DNA of 64,000 nucleotides from Streptococcus sp. SN-1 (GCF_041154385.1 NZ_AP028929.1:496001-560000), one strand, 5' to 3'. Shown: positions 38,882-48,247, counted from the stretch's first letter. The notes: generated by a model from the sequence alone, not told the origin. Numbers and translations: made by a program.

Positions 38882-39748
38882 ATGTCACGCCAAACACCGT
38901 CACTCTCATTTGAAGTGTTCCCCCCAAACCCAGCCGTGGGTAATGATAACATTATTTCTGCTCTTCAAGATATGCAGGAGTTGGCTCCTCACTTTATCAG
39001 TGTAACTGCCAGCAATAATAAATTTAATATCAAGGAAACGACGGTTCGTTTGGCTGACTTTATCCAAAATGACTTGGCGATTCCGACTATTGCCCACTTG
39101 CCAGCTATCTATTTGACCAAGGACAAGGTTGCTGAAACTATTGCAGACTTGGACAAGGTTGGGGTGCAGAAAATCTTGGCTCTTCGTGGGGATATTATTC
39201 CTGATGTGGAACCACAAAAGGATTTCCGCTATGCAACTGACTTAATTGAGTTCATCAAGGAGCAAGCTCCTCACTTTGATATTGTTGGTGCTTGTTATCC
39301 AGAAGGTCATCCAGATTCACCAAATCAGATTTCAGATATTCAAAATCTTAAGAAGAAAGTGGATGCAGGCTGTTCGAGCCTTGTAACTCAGCTTTTCTTT
39401 GACAATGAGCGCTTCTATGATTTCCAAGACAAGTGCATCTTGGCTGGGATTGATGTTCCTATTCATGCAGGGATTATGCCAATTCTGAATCGAAATCAGG
39501 CTCTCCGCCTCTTGAAGACTTGTGAGAATATCCATCTTCCACGCAAATTTAAAGCCATCTTAGACAAGTATGAGCATGACCCTGAGTCGCTCAGAGCAGC
39601 AGGACTTGCCTATGCAGTGGACCAAATCGTGGACTTGGTAACTCAGGATGTTGCCGGTGTGCATCTCTACACCATGAACAATGCAGATACAGCAAAATAC
39701 ATCCACCAAGCAACCCATGCCTTGTTTAATCACCAGTCCTTAGGATAA
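38882..39748 (+). CDS. metF: 5,10-methylenetetrahydrofolate reductase
   Basis: FAD enzyme reducing methylene-THF to methyl-THF, the donor used by MetE. 288 aa from ATG 38882, which has AAAGGA 8 bases upstream; the ATG at 38876 is too close to it. Family signs: SFEVFPPNP at the start, HFISVTASNN, ALRGD, VGACYPEGHP and a C-terminal GVHLYTMNN. Second gene of the metEF operon, followed by a terminator. Confidence 0.97.
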   Translation: MSRQTPSLSFEVFPPNPAVGNDNIISALQDMQELAPHFISVTASNNKFNIKETTVRLADFIQNDLAIPTIAHLPAIYLTKDKVAETIADLDKVGVQKILALRGDIIPDVEPQKDFRYATDLIEFIKEQAPHFDIVGACYPEGHPDSPNQISDIQNLKKKVDAGCSSLVTQLFFDNERFYDFQDKCILAGIDVPIHAGIMPILNRNQALRLLKTCENIHLPRKFKAILDKYEHDPESLRAAGLAYAVDQIVDLVTQDVAGVHLYTMNNADTAKYIHQATHALFNHQSLG

Positions 39749-39757
39749 TAAAAAGAA

Positions 39758-39794
39758 AACCATTCTTCTCAGGTGAGGGGAATGGTTCCTTTTT
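39758..39794 (+). terminator. Terminator after metF
   Basis: Stem AACCATTC / GAATGGTT with an inner part CTC / GAG, then CCTTTTT. Confidence 0.8.
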
Positions 39795-39826
39795 AATGGT
39801 AAAGACCGCACTTTTTAAGAAAAATA

Positions 39827-39835
39827 TGATAAAAT
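39827..39835 (+). promoter_or_regulatory. Extended -10 promoter upstream of the pnp region
   Basis: TG A TAAAAT about 730 bases before pnp. A transcript from here would cross the whole structured region. Confidence 0.5.
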
Positions 39836-40195
39836 AGACTCTGTACGTACTTGATACAAAGATGAGGGTATTGAAGTTATAGAAGTTTTTTATTAAAACC
39901 TGATAATAGGTGTCTATAAAAAATACGAACAGAGTGAGTATTTAAAAGATATTTCACGCTATCGTGGTATCCTAGAGAATAACTCTGTTATTTTCTAGGA
40001 CGGAATTTTTTAGAGTAAAATAGTTCGGGGAACTATTTTAGCCTGAGCATAGAAATGAAAAGGCGAAGTAATTAAAAATTACCATTGAAATTCCATTGGA
40101 TTTCTAAAATCATCCACTGGATAATTTTACCCCCCGTCCGCACTATTTCAGGGAAATATCAAAAAGATACTTAATTGAATTTTGGCCTCATTTCT
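39836..40195 (+). other. Non-coding structured region between metF and pnp, upstream part
   Basis: No convincing gene. Two strong hairpins stand out: TCCTAGA-G-AATAAC / GTTATT-T-TCTAGGA (39970-40000) and an 11-bp perfect stem TAAAATAGTTC / GAACTATTTTA with loop GGG (40016-40040). A GGACGG at about 39998-40003 can pair with CCGTCC at about 40134-40139 and would close a multi-branch structure around the second hairpin. It may be an RNA leader, a small RNA or a decayed repeat; I recognise no Rfam family. Confidence 0.45.
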
Positions 40196-40530
40196 TAGGA
40201 AAAAAGATAAGCTTCCTAGCACTCGTCGAGTGCGGCGTCACCTTCCTATTTTTCTACAGAAATGTTCGGCAAGCCGAATCGTCCAAAATATCTTGTGTAA
40301 TTGAACCCGGCCGAAAAGCTGTGTAAAAAAGATAAACTGTCTTGTCTTCATCGAAGACTTCGTCAGTTTCCTATTTTTACTTTGCTTTTGACGTCCTTGG
40401 TATCTTGAGAATTGAACACGCCTACAACTCTTTGGAAAAAGATAAATCTGCCTAGGAGCAGTCGCTCCGTCGTCCGATTTCCTATTTTCCTTTGAGTTGC
40501 TTAACGGTTTTGTATCTTGATCTTTGTAGG
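40196..40530 (+). repeat. Three imperfect tandem hairpin units upstream of pnp
   Basis: Three units of about 110-127 bp start at about 40198, 40325 and 40435. Each has the order: A-run plus GATAA, a central hairpin, then TTCCTATTTT, a spacer, and TATCTTG. The central hairpins differ in sequence but not in shape: CACTC/GAGTG (40220-40232), GTCTTC/GAAGAC (40344-40358, with outer AAACTG/CAGTTT), GGAGC/GCTCC (40455-40468). The A-run can pair with the T-run to lengthen each hairpin. Unit 1 also holds TTCGGC/GCCGAA (40265-40278). Units 1 and 2 share AATTGAAC after TATCTTG. The class is unknown. Confidence 0.7.
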
Positions 40531-40537
40531 CAAGACG

Positions 40538-40543
40538 TATAAT
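40538..40543 (+). promoter_or_regulatory. Probable pnp -10
   Basis: TATAAT, 24 bases before the pnp ATG, with TTGATC (40517-40522) 15 bp upstream as a poor -35. Interestingly the -35 is part of the repeated TATCTTG motif of unit 3. Confidence 0.5.
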
Positions 40544-40567
40544 ATTATCAATCCAAAGGGGATTAAA

Positions 40568-42781
40568 ATGACAAAACAAGTGTTTCAAACGACTTTTGCG
40601 GGTCGTGAGTTGATTGTAGAGACTGGCCAGGTTGCTAAGCAGGCAAATGGCTCTGTTGTTGTACGTTACGGTGAGTCAACTGTCTTGACTGTGGCCGTGA
40701 TGTCTAAGAAGATGGCAACTGGGGATTTCTTCCCACTTCAAGTCAACTACGAAGAAAAAATGTATGCGGCTGGGAAGTTTCCTGGTGGCTTTATGAAGCG
40801 TGAAGGACGTCCTTCAACAGATGCGACTTTGACAGCGCGTTTGATTGACCGTCCAATCCGTCCAATGTTTGCGGAAGGTTTCCGTAATGAAGTGCAAGTG
40901 ATTAACACAGTGCTTTCTTATGATGAAAATGCTTCTGCACCAATGGCTGCTATGTTTGGTTCATCCTTGGCACTTTCTATCTCAGATATTCCATTTGACG
41001 GACCAATCGCTGGGGTACAAGTAGGTTATGTGGATGGTCAAATCATCATCAACCCTAGTCAAGAACAAGCAGAGCAATCACTCCTTGAATTGACAGTAGC
41101 TGGTACCAAACACGCCATCAACATGGTAGAGTCTGGTGCCAAAGAATTGTCAGAAGAAATCATGTTGGAAGCCCTTCTTAAAGGGCACGAAGCAGTCAAA
41201 GAATTGATTGCTTTCCAAGAAGAAATCGTTGCTGCTGTCGGTAAGGAAAAAGCAGAAGTAGAATTGCTTCATGTGGATGCTGAATTACAGGCTGAAATCA
41301 TCGCAGCCTACAACAGCGACCTCCAAAAAGCTGTCCAAGTAGAAGAAAAATTGGCTCGTGAAGCTGCAACTCAAGCGGTTAAAGACCAAGTGACTGCTGT
41401 TTACGAAGAAAAATATGCAGATCACGAAGAATTTGACCGTATCATGCGTGATGTGGCTGAAATATTGGAACAAATGGAACATGCTGAAGTGCGCCGTTTG
41501 ATCACAGAAGACAAGGTGCGTCCTGACGGTCGTAAGGTCGATGAAATTCGTCCTTTGGATGCGGTTGTTGACTTCCTTCCTCGTGTGCACGGTTCAGGTC
41601 TCTTCACTCGTGGGCAAACTCAGGCTCTTTCAGTCTTGACCTTGGCACCGATGGGGGAAACTCAAATCATTGATGGTTTGGATCCAGAGTACAAGAAACG
41701 CTTTATGCACCACTATAACTTCCCTCAATACTCTGTAGGGGAAACTGGTCGTTACGGTGCGCCAGGTCGTCGTGAAATTGGTCACGGTGCTCTCGGTGAG
41801 CGTGCCCTTGCTCAAGTCTTGCCAAGTTTGGAGGAATTCCCATACGCGATTCGCTTGGTTGCGGAGGTCTTGGAATCAAATGGTTCTTCTTCTCAAGCAT
41901 CTATCTGTGCAGGAACGCTTGCCCTTATGGCTGGTGGTGTGCCAATCAAGGCGCCAGTAGCTGGTATTGCTATGGGACTTATCTCAGATGGTAACAACTA
42001 CACAGTATTGACAGATATTCAAGGTTTGGAAGACCACTTTGGAGATATGGACTTCAAGGTTGCAGGTACTCGTGACGGGATTACAGCCCTTCAAATGGAT
42101 ATCAAGATTCAAGGAATCACTGCAGAAATCTTGACTGAGGCTCTTGCCCAAGCCAAGAAAGCGCGTTTTGAAATCCTTGATGTGATTGAAGCAACTATTC
42201 CAGAAGTTCGTCCAGAATTGGCTCCAACTGCTCCGAAAATTGATACCATCAAGATTGATGTGGACAAGATTAAGATTGTCATCGGTAAAGGTGGAGAAAC
42301 CATTGATAAGATTATCGCTGAAACAGGCGTTAAGATTGATATCGACGAAGAAGGAAATGTATCTATCTACTCTAGTGATCAAGATGCTATTAACCGTGCC
42401 AAGGAAATTATTGCTGGTTTGGTTCGTGAAGCCAAGGTGGATGAAGTTTACCGTGCTAAAGTCGTTCGTATCGAGAAATTTGGTGCCTTTGTTAACCTCT
42501 TTGATAAGACAGATGCCCTTGTTCATATCTCTGAGATGGCTTGGACGCGTACCAATAATGTCGAAGACTTGGTAGCAATCGGGGATGAAGTTGATGTTAA
42601 GGTTATCAAGATTGATGAAAAAGGACGTGTGGATGCTTCTATGAAAGCTCTTCTTCCTCGTCCTCCAAAACCTGAACGTGATGAAAAAGGCGAAAAGTCT
42701 GAGAAACCTCACCGCCCACGTCATCACAAGGATCACAAACCTAAGAAAGAATTTACAGAAACACCAAAAGATTCAGAATAA
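40568..42781 (+). CDS. pnp: Polynucleotide phosphorylase
   Basis: 3'-5' phosphorolytic exoribonuclease of RNA decay. 737 aa from ATG 40568 with AAAGGGG upstream. Two RNase PH domains (about 10-225 and 310-550, the second with [15 protein letters not shown]), an alpha-helical linker, a KH domain ([13 protein letters not shown], about 575) and an S1 domain ([19 protein letters not shown], about 625), then a basic charged tail. cysE follows after 15 bases. In several bacteria pnp expression is controlled through hairpins in its own leader, which gives the structured upstream region added interest. Confidence 0.98.
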   Translation: MTKQVFQTTFAGRELIVETGQVAKQANGSVVVRYGESTVLTVAVMSKKMATGDFFPLQVNYEEKMYAAGKFPGGFMKREGRPSTDATLTARLIDRPIRPMFAEGFRNEVQVINTVLSYDENASAPMAAMFGSSLALSISDIPFDGPIAGVQVGYVDGQIIINPSQEQAEQSLLELTVAGTKHAINMVESGAKELSEEIMLEALLKGHEAVKELIAFQEEIVAAVGKEKAEVELLHVDAELQAEIIAAYNSDLQKAVQVEEKLAREAATQAVKDQVTAVYEEKYADHEEFDRIMRDVAEILEQMEHAEVRRLITEDKVRPDGRKVDEIRPLDAVVDFLPRVHGSGLFTRGQTQALSVLTLAPMGETQIIDGLDPEYKKRFMHHYNFPQYSVGETGRYGAPGRREIGHGALGERALAQVLPSLEEFPYAIRLVAEVLESNGSSSQASICAGTLALMAGGVPIKAPVAGIAMGLISDGNNYTVLTDIQGLEDHFGDMDFKVAGTRDGITALQMDIKIQGITAEILTEALAQAKKARFEILDVIEATIPEVRPELAPTAPKIDTIKIDVDKIKIVIGKGGETIDKIIAETGVKIDIDEEGNVSIYSSDQDAINRAKEIIAGLVREAKVDEVYRAKVVRIEKFGAFVNLFDKTDALVHISEMAWTRTNNVEDLVAIGDEVDVKVIKIDEKGRVDASMKALLPRPPKPERDEKGEKSEKPHRPRHHKDHKPKKEFTETPKDSE

Positions 42782-42796
42782 GAAAAGGAGAAATGT

Positions 42797-43414
42797 ATGG
42801 GATGGTGGCGCGAAACCATTGATATCGTAAAAGAAAATGATCCAGCGGCCCGCACCACTTTGGAGGTTTTGCTGACTTATCCAGGTGTCAAGGCCTTGGC
42901 GGCCCACCGTATCTCCCATTTTCTCTGGAAGCATGGCTTCAAACTCCTGGCTCGTATGCACAGCCAGTTTTGGCGCTTTTGGACTCAGATTGAGATTCAT
43001 CCAGGTGCCCAGATTGATTCAGGTGTCTTTATTGACCATGGTTCTGGCTTGGTGATTGGGGAGACAGCGATCGTTGAAAAAGGCGTTCTCCTTTATCACG
43101 GGGTGACTCTTGGTGGGACTGGTAAGGATGTTGGCAAACGCCATCCGACGGTTCGTAAGGGAGCTCTCATATCAGCCCATGCCCAAGTTATCGGACCAGT
43201 AGAAATCGGTGAAAATGCCAAGGTCGGTGCAGCAGCAGTCGTTGTGGCAGACGTACCTAGCGATGTGACAGTTGTCGGTATTCCTGCTAAGATTGTCCGT
43301 GTTCATGGTAAGAAGGATGAGCCGGTCATTCATGAAGTCGAAGAAAAACGAGAGTACTACGTCAATAAACTCGAGCAGGCTAAAGAAGCCAGCCACAGAT
43401 CGTCGGGGTTGTAG
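42797..43414 (+). CDS. cysE: Serine O-acetyltransferase
   Basis: Acetylates L-serine with acetyl-CoA to O-acetylserine, the cysteine precursor. 205 aa. The N-terminal helical part has KENDPAARTTLEVLL; the left-handed beta-helix contains the catalytic region FIDHGSGLVIGETAIVEKGV and HGVTLGGTGK. An AAAGGAG ribosome-binding site lies upstream. Probably co-transcribed with pnp and the next gene. Confidence 0.96.
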   Translation: MGWWRETIDIVKENDPAARTTLEVLLTYPGVKALAAHRISHFLWKHGFKLLARMHSQFWRFWTQIEIHPGAQIDSGVFIDHGSGLVIGETAIVEKGVLLYHGVTLGGTGKDVGKRHPTVRKGALISAHAQVIGPVEIGENAKVGAAAVVVADVPSDVTVVGIPAKIVRVHGKKDEPVIHEVEEKREYYVNKLEQAKEASHRSSGL

Positions 43415-43425
43415 AGGATAGCTAT

Positions 43426-44310
43426 ATGATTCAAGCAAGAAACAAGTTAAGCCAAGAGGAGCTATCTGAGGCGAAAAAACTAATTAACTGTTGCCAAAAC
43501 TATGACGGTACCTATCGTGATCCCTATCTCTCTAACATGCTTAATTTTGACCCAAACATGCCCGCCTTTTTCCTTTATTATGAAAAAGGCGAACTTGTTG
43601 GTTTATTAACTGTCTATGCAGATGACCAAGATGTGGAAGTGACGATACTGGTTCATCCAGATCATCGCCGTCAGGGAATTGCGCGGGCATTGTTTACTAG
43701 TTTTGAGAGAGAAACAGCTTCTTTCTCTATTTGTTCAGTCACTTTTCAGACAGAGCGTGTTTTTCTAGACCGCCATCCTGATTTTGTTAGCAACTGGGGA
43801 TTGGTCGAGGATGAAGAGACAGAAACTTGGTTAGGTAAGGATAGAAAACCTTATCCGTTAGCAAATGTTTCCAATCTTGAAGTTTTGTTAGCAGATAGTT
43901 CGTATCAGGATCAAATTAGTCAGTTAAAATTTCAGGCATTCTCAGAAGAGCATGAATCTAGAGAGATTGTGGATAGATATGTCGCTGAAGCTCTGAAGGA
44001 TCCAGAAAGTCGCTTATATATTTTGTTAAAAGACGGTCAGATTATTGGAACTTGCACGGTAGATTTATCGACTAATACGAATTACTTCTACGGTTTAGCA
44101 ATATCAGAACTTGAACGTGGGAAAGGCTATGGAAGCTATTTAGCAAAATCCCTTGTCAACCAACTAATTGAGCAAAATGACAAGGAATTTCAGATTGCAG
44201 TAGAGGACAGCAATGTAGGTGCCAAGCGCTTGTATGAAAAAATTGGCTTTGTCAAACAGACCCAGGTGGTTTATCTGAATGAGAAAGGAGCAAGGGATTC
44301 CGAAGTGTAG
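43426..44310 (+). CDS. GNAT family protein with two acetyltransferase folds
   Basis: Probable N-acetyltransferase; substrate unknown. 294 aa that contain two GNAT-like halves: in the first, VEVTILVHPDHRRQGIARALF (about 65-85) carries the acetyl-CoA loop R-x-x-G-I/A; in the second, YFYGLAISELERGKGYGSYLA (about 221-241) carries R-G-K-G-Y-G, followed by VEDSNVGAKRLYEKIGF. It starts 11 bases after cysE. The place between cysE and cysS suggests a shared mRNA but not a role in cysteine metabolism. Confidence 0.85.
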   Translation: MIQARNKLSQEELSEAKKLINCCQNYDGTYRDPYLSNMLNFDPNMPAFFLYYEKGELVGLLTVYADDQDVEVTILVHPDHRRQGIARALFTSFERETASFSICSVTFQTERVFLDRHPDFVSNWGLVEDEETETWLGKDRKPYPLANVSNLEVLLADSSYQDQISQLKFQAFSEEHESREIVDRYVAEALKDPESRLYILLKDGQIIGTCTVDLSTNTNYFYGLAISELERGKGYGSYLAKSLVNQLIEQNDKEFQIAVEDSNVGAKRLYEKIGFVKQTQVVYLNEKGARDSEV

Positions 44311-44392
44311 GGACATTCGGACTGAAATTCAATTGAACTCTTAGTGATGAAACTAACTGTTCTCGAATTTTAGTTTTCCTGACTATTATTTT

Positions 44393-45736
44393 ATGATTAA
44401 AATTTACGACACCATGTCTCGTGATTTGCGAGAATTTGTCCCGATTGAGGACGGCAAGGTCAAGATGTATGTTTGTGGGCCAACCGTGTACAACTATATC
44501 CACGTGGGAAATGCTCGTTCGACGGTAGCTTTTGATACCATTCGTCGCTATTTTGAGTACCGTGGGTATGAGGTTGTCTATATTTCCAATTTTACAGATG
44601 TAGATGATAAGATTATCAACCGTGCCAAGGAAGAGGGCATCACGCCTCAGGAGGTTGCGGACAAGTACATCGCTGCCTTTCGTGAGGATGTGACAGCCTT
44701 GGGCGTCAAACCTGCGACCCGCAATCCGCGTGTGGTGGAGTTTATGGCTGACATCATCCGCTTTGTGGAAGATTTGATTGAAAAAGGCTTTGCCTACGAG
44801 AGTCAAGGAGATGTCTATTTCCGTGTGGAAAAATCTCACAACTATGCCAAATTGGCTAATAAAACCTTGGAAGATTTGGAGCTGGGTGCTTCAGGTCGTA
44901 CCGATGAAGAAACAGCTCGTAAGGAAAATCCTGTAGACTTTGCCCTCTGGAAATCTGCCAAATCAGGCGAGATTTCTTGGGACAGTCCTTGGGGACCTGG
45001 TCGTCCGGGCTGGCACATCGAGTGTTCAGTCATGTCGACAGAGATTTTGGGCGACACCATTGATATTCACGGTGGTGGAGCTGACCTAGAGTTTCCTCAC
45101 CATACCAATGAAATTGCCCAGTCAGAAGCCAAAACAGGTAAGACCTTTGCCAACTACTGGATGCACAATGGCTTTGTCAATATCGACAATGTCAAGATGT
45201 CCAAATCCTTGGGCAACTTTATCACAGTGCACGATGCCCTCAAAACGCTCGATGGGCAAGTGCTTCGTTTCTTCTTTGCGACTCAACATTACCGCAAGCC
45301 TATCAACTTTACGGAAAAGGCAGTGCGAGACGCCGAGACCAATCTCAAGTATCTAAAGAACACTTACGAACAACCATTTTCTGGGACTGTAGATGCCCAA
45401 GACTTGCAAGCCTTTAAAGACAAGTTTGTAGCAGCTATGGATGAGGATTTCAACTCTGCCAACGGTATTACAGTAGTCTTTGAAATGGCCAAGTGGATCA
45501 ATTCTGGCAACTATGATACAAGTGTTAAGGAAGCTCTTGCGGCTATGTTAGGGGTCTTTGGAATTGTCTTTATTGAGGAAGTTTTGGATGCAGAGATTGA
45601 AGACTTGATCCAAAAACGCCAAGAAGCGCGTGCCAATCGTGACTTTGCTACAGCGGACCAGATCCGTGACCAATTGGCTGCTCAAGGGATTAAGCTCCTT
45701 GACACCAAAGATGGAGTGAGGTGGACACGTGATTGA
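44393..45736 (+). CDS. cysS: Cysteinyl-tRNA synthetase
   Basis: Charges tRNA-Cys. 447 aa, class I. HIGH motif variant in CGPTVYNYIHVGNARS, zinc ligands Cys29, Cys209 region (WHIECS) and HHTNE, and the KMSKS motif in VKMSKSLGNF (about 265-274). It lies 82 bases after the GNAT gene; that gap shows no clear promoter or T-box. It overlaps mrnC by 8 bases. Confidence 0.97.
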   Translation: MIKIYDTMSRDLREFVPIEDGKVKMYVCGPTVYNYIHVGNARSTVAFDTIRRYFEYRGYEVVYISNFTDVDDKIINRAKEEGITPQEVADKYIAAFREDVTALGVKPATRNPRVVEFMADIIRFVEDLIEKGFAYESQGDVYFRVEKSHNYAKLANKTLEDLELGASGRTDEETARKENPVDFALWKSAKSGEISWDSPWGPGRPGWHIECSVMSTEILGDTIDIHGGGADLEFPHHTNEIAQSEAKTGKTFANYWMHNGFVNIDNVKMSKSLGNFITVHDALKTLDGQVLRFFFATQHYRKPINFTEKAVRDAETNLKYLKNTYEQPFSGTVDAQDLQAFKDKFVAAMDEDFNSANGITVVFEMAKWINSGNYDTSVKEALAAMLGVFGIVFIEEVLDAEIEDLIQKRQEARANRDFATADQIRDQLAAQGIKLLDTKDGVRWTRD

Positions 45737-46115
45737 TGTCAATCTCATTAACGGGATTGCGTTAGCTTTTGAGGGGGACGCGGTGTATTCTATGTATATT
45801 CGCCGTCACCTCATCCTCAAAGGCATGACCAAACCCAATAAACTCCATCAAGAAGCGACCAAGTATGTCTCAGCCAAGGCTCAGGCACACTTGATTTCCC
45901 TCATGTTGGAGGAGCAAGTCCTGACGGAAAAAGAAGAAGAAATCTACAAACGTGGTCGCAATACCAATAGCCACACAAAGGCTAAAAATGCTGATGTGGT
46001 GACTTACCGTATGTCCACAGGTTTTGAAGCCGTGATGGGCTATCTCCATATGACAGAAAATTTGGAACGTCTTGAGAGCTTGATTTCTTGGTGCATCCAA
46101 AAAGTGGAGGACTAG
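45729..46115 (+). CDS. mrnC: Mini-ribonuclease III
   Basis: Trims the 23S rRNA precursor. 128 aa with only the RNase III catalytic domain and no double-strand RNA-binding domain, as the family requires. NGIALAFEGDAVYSMYIRRH carries the catalytic Glu/Asp; RGRNTNSHTKAKNADVVTY and TGFEAVMGYLHM complete the active site. It begins with GTG within the end of cysS, the usual cysS-mrnC coupling in Firmicutes. Confidence 0.95.
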   Translation: MIDVNLINGIALAFEGDAVYSMYIRRHLILKGMTKPNKLHQEATKYVSAKAQAHLISLMLEEQVLTEKEEEIYKRGRNTNSHTKAKNADVVTYRMSTGFEAVMGYLHMTENLERLESLISWCIQKVED

Positions 46116-46118
46116 GAT

Positions 46119-46988
46119 ATGATGGCAAAAGAACTACAAGACTGGTTTCCTGAGGCTCAGATTTCAGACCAACCAGTAGAGAAAGAGGGTTACTTAACTC
46201 TTCCTGTAGCTTCTCAGCAGTGGATTTTGCTGGAGGAAACTGGGCTCAGTGAGCGTGAAAAGCAGTTGATTTCACTTTTGACCCAGCAGGAGCAGGCTCG
46301 TTCGCTCAATCCTTGGTATTCCTATCTGATTGAGGGGAAGGGACAGGTACCACAAGCTTTTAAAAAGATTCAGTTAGTTTATTGTCATCTTTCCTATTTT
46401 CAGCAGGAAAATCTAGCTTCTTGGCTGGATATGATGCGGACCCTTTTTCCTAACTGTCAGGCGGTGATTCAGGTCGGAGCTCAGGATTATGTTTTCGTGC
46501 TTCAACAAGACAAATACACTTCTGTACGAGCTATTTTAAGTGATACGATTGAAGCGGTTGAGTATGACTTTGGACTGCGTCTCTCTATCATGTTAGGTCA
46601 AGTTTGGCCTCAGACGGGCCATCAAGCTCTATCAGACTTAATCAAAGCGGAGCGGGATTTGTTTAAGACTTGGTGGCGTCAGGGCCACCAAGGTGTTCAT
46701 GCTTTTTCTCAGCTCTATCTTTGGAGTATGGGAGAAAGGCTTGTGGATTTGAGAGTAATCAAGGAATGTCTCCATCAGATGATTTTGGATCAAGACCAGA
46801 TTCAGGAAATCATTCTCTCGCTTTGGGAAAATAGTGCTGTTCTCACTAAAACAGCCCAGCAACTCTATTTGCACCGCAATTCTCTCCAATACAAGATTGA
46901 TAAATGGGAAGAGTTGACAGGCCTTCAGTTGAAGGAATTGACAGACCTGACTCTGTGTTATCAATTGATTTTACCAGATATTCTCTAA
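46119..46988 (+). CDS. PucR/CdaR-type helix-turn-helix regulator
   Basis: Probable transcription regulator of 289 aa. Only the C-terminal part is recognisable: SAVLTKTAQQLYLHRNSLQYKIDKWEELTG (about 239-268), the PucR-type helix-turn-helix with the typical LYLHRNSLQYKI. The N-terminal 200 aa look like a sensor domain without a clear family. It starts 3 bases after mrnC and ends just before a strong terminator; msmK, an ATPase for several sugar transporters, follows with its own promoter, which hints at a link to sugar uptake but does not prove it. Confidence 0.75.
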   Translation: MMAKELQDWFPEAQISDQPVEKEGYLTLPVASQQWILLEETGLSEREKQLISLLTQQEQARSLNPWYSYLIEGKGQVPQAFKKIQLVYCHLSYFQQENLASWLDMMRTLFPNCQAVIQVGAQDYVFVLQQDKYTSVRAILSDTIEAVEYDFGLRLSIMLGQVWPQTGHQALSDLIKAERDLFKTWWRQGHQGVHAFSQLYLWSMGERLVDLRVIKECLHQMILDQDQIQEIILSLWENSAVLTKTAQQLYLHRNSLQYKIDKWEELTGLQLKELTDLTLCYQLILPDIL

Positions 46989-47022
46989 AGTTCTGTGCAA
47001 GTTGCACAGAACTTTTTTATTT
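46988..47022 (+). terminator. Terminator after the PucR-type gene
   Basis: Perfect 11-bp stem AAGTTCTGTGC / GCACAGAACTT, loop AAGTT, followed by a T-run. The first stem base is in the stop codon. Confidence 0.92.
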
Positions 47023-47046
47023 TTTTGGTCACCTTGCCATAGAAAA

Positions 47047-47068
47047 GTAAAGCGTTTTCATCTATAAT
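47047..47068 (+). promoter_or_regulatory. msmK -10 with overlapping cre-like site
   Basis: GTAAAGCGTTTTCA (47047-47060) fits the CcpA cre consensus at 12 of 14 positions and ends 2 bases before the -10 TATAAT (47063-47068). A bound CcpA would block the promoter, so carbon catabolite repression is expected. Confidence 0.65.
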
Positions 47069-47100
47069 AAAACTATCAAAAGACAAAAGGAGTTCACCTC

Positions 47101-48231
47101 ATGGTAGAATTGAATCTTAAAAACATTTACAAAAAATATCCAAACAGCGAACACTATTCAGTTGAAGACTTCAACTTGGACATCAAAGACAAAGAATTTA
47201 TCGTTTTCGTAGGTCCTTCAGGATGTGGTAAATCAACTACTCTTCGTATGATTGCTGGTCTTGAAGACATCACAGAAGGTACTGCATCTATCGATGGCGT
47301 GGTTGTCAACGACGTAGCTCCAAAAGACCGTGACATCGCCATGGTATTCCAAAACTACGCTCTTTACCCACACATGACTGTATACGATAACATGGCTTTC
47401 GGTTTGAAATTGCGTAAATACAGCAAAGAAGACATCGACAAACGTGTACAAGAAGCAGCAGAAATTCTTGGTTTGAAAGAATTTTTGGATCGTAAACCAG
47501 CTGACCTTTCAGGTGGTCAACGTCAACGTGTTGCCATGGGTCGTGCGATCGTCCGTGATGCAAAAGTATTCTTGATGGACGAACCTTTGTCAAACTTGGA
47601 TGCGAAACTTCGTGTATCCATGCGTGCTGAAATCGCTAAAATCCACCGTCGTATCGGAGCTACAACTATCTACGTAACTCACGACCAAACAGAAGCGATG
47701 ACACTTGCAGACCGTATCGTTATCATGTCAGCAACTAAAAACCCTGCTGGTACTGGTACTATCGGACGTGTTGAACAAATCGGTACTCCTCAAGAAGTTT
47801 ACAAAAACCCAGTTAACAAATTCGTAGCAGGATTCATCGGAAGCCCAGCTATGAACTTCATCAACGTAAAATTGATCGGTGACCACATCGTTGGTGACGC
47901 CTTTAACTTGAAAGTTCCAGAAGGTGCTTTGAAAGTTCTTCGCGATAAAGGATACGAAGGTAAAGAGTTGATCTTCGGTATCCGTCCAGAAGACGTGAAC
48001 GCAGAACCTGCTTTCCTTGAAACATTCCCAGAATCAGTTGTGAAAGCAACTATCTCTGTATCAGAATTGCTTGGTTCAGAATCTCACCTATACTGCCAAG
48101 TTGGTAAAGATGAATTCGTTGCTAAGGTTGACGCACGTGACTACTTGCAAGCTGGTGCAACTGTGGAACTTGGATTTGACTTGAACAAAGCTCACTTCTT
48201 TGACGTAGAAACTGAAAAGACAGTTTACTAA
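47101..48231 (+). CDS. msmK: Multiple-sugar ABC transporter ATPase MsmK
   Basis: ATP-binding subunit that powers several carbohydrate ABC importers in streptococci. 376 aa. Walker A GPSGCGKST (about 38-46), Q-loop, signature LSGGQRQRVA (about 138), Walker B VFLMDEPLSNLDAK and H-loop YVTHDQ, followed by the C-terminal TOBE/regulatory domain (from about 290) of MalK-type ATPases. An AAAGGAG ribosome-binding site lies upstream. The last 262 bases are present a second time at 51846-52107. Confidence 0.97.
   Translation: MVELNLKNIYKKYPNSEHYSVEDFNLDIKDKEFIVFVGPSGCGKSTTLRMIAGLEDITEGTASIDGVVVNDVAPKDRDIAMVFQNYALYPHMTVYDNMAFGLKLRKYSKEDIDKRVQEAAEILGLKEFLDRKPADLSGGQRQRVAMGRAIVRDAKVFLMDEPLSNLDAKLRVSMRAEIAKIHRRIGATTIYVTHDQTEAMTLADRIVIMSATKNPAGTGTIGRVEQIGTPQEVYKNPVNKFVAGFIGSPAMNFINVKLIGDHIVGDAFNLKVPEGALKVLRDKGYEGKELIFGIRPEDVNAEPAFLETFPESVVKATISVSELLGSESHLYCQVGKDEFVAKVDARDYLQAGATVELGFDLNKAHFFDVETEKTVY
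47970..48231 (+). repeat. Direct repeat, copy 1 (3' end of msmK)
   Basis: 262 bases from the G before ATCTTCGGTATCC to the TAA stop of msmK. They are the same, base for base by eye, as 51846-52107 in the same orientation, and similarity stops at both ends. Confidence 0.95.
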
Positions 48232-48247
48232 TACCTACTGACACTGT

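Noticed and set aside
40196..40530. CRISPR array or type III toxin-antitoxin RNA repeats
   Set aside because: The units are about 110-127 bp, only three, imperfect, with no regular spacers and no cas or ToxN-like gene nearby.
40238..40588. 116-codon minus-strand open frame upstream of pnp
   Set aside because: It runs through the tandem hairpin units, resembles no protein, has no clear ribosome-binding site and is explained by the repeat composition.
41984..42736. 250-codon minus-strand frame inside pnp
   Set aside because: Shadow of the KH and S1 region of pnp; no ribosome-binding site or family pattern.
44311..44392. T-box leader before cysS
   Set aside because: The gap is only 82 bases, too short for a T-box, and shows no specifier stem or antiterminator motif.
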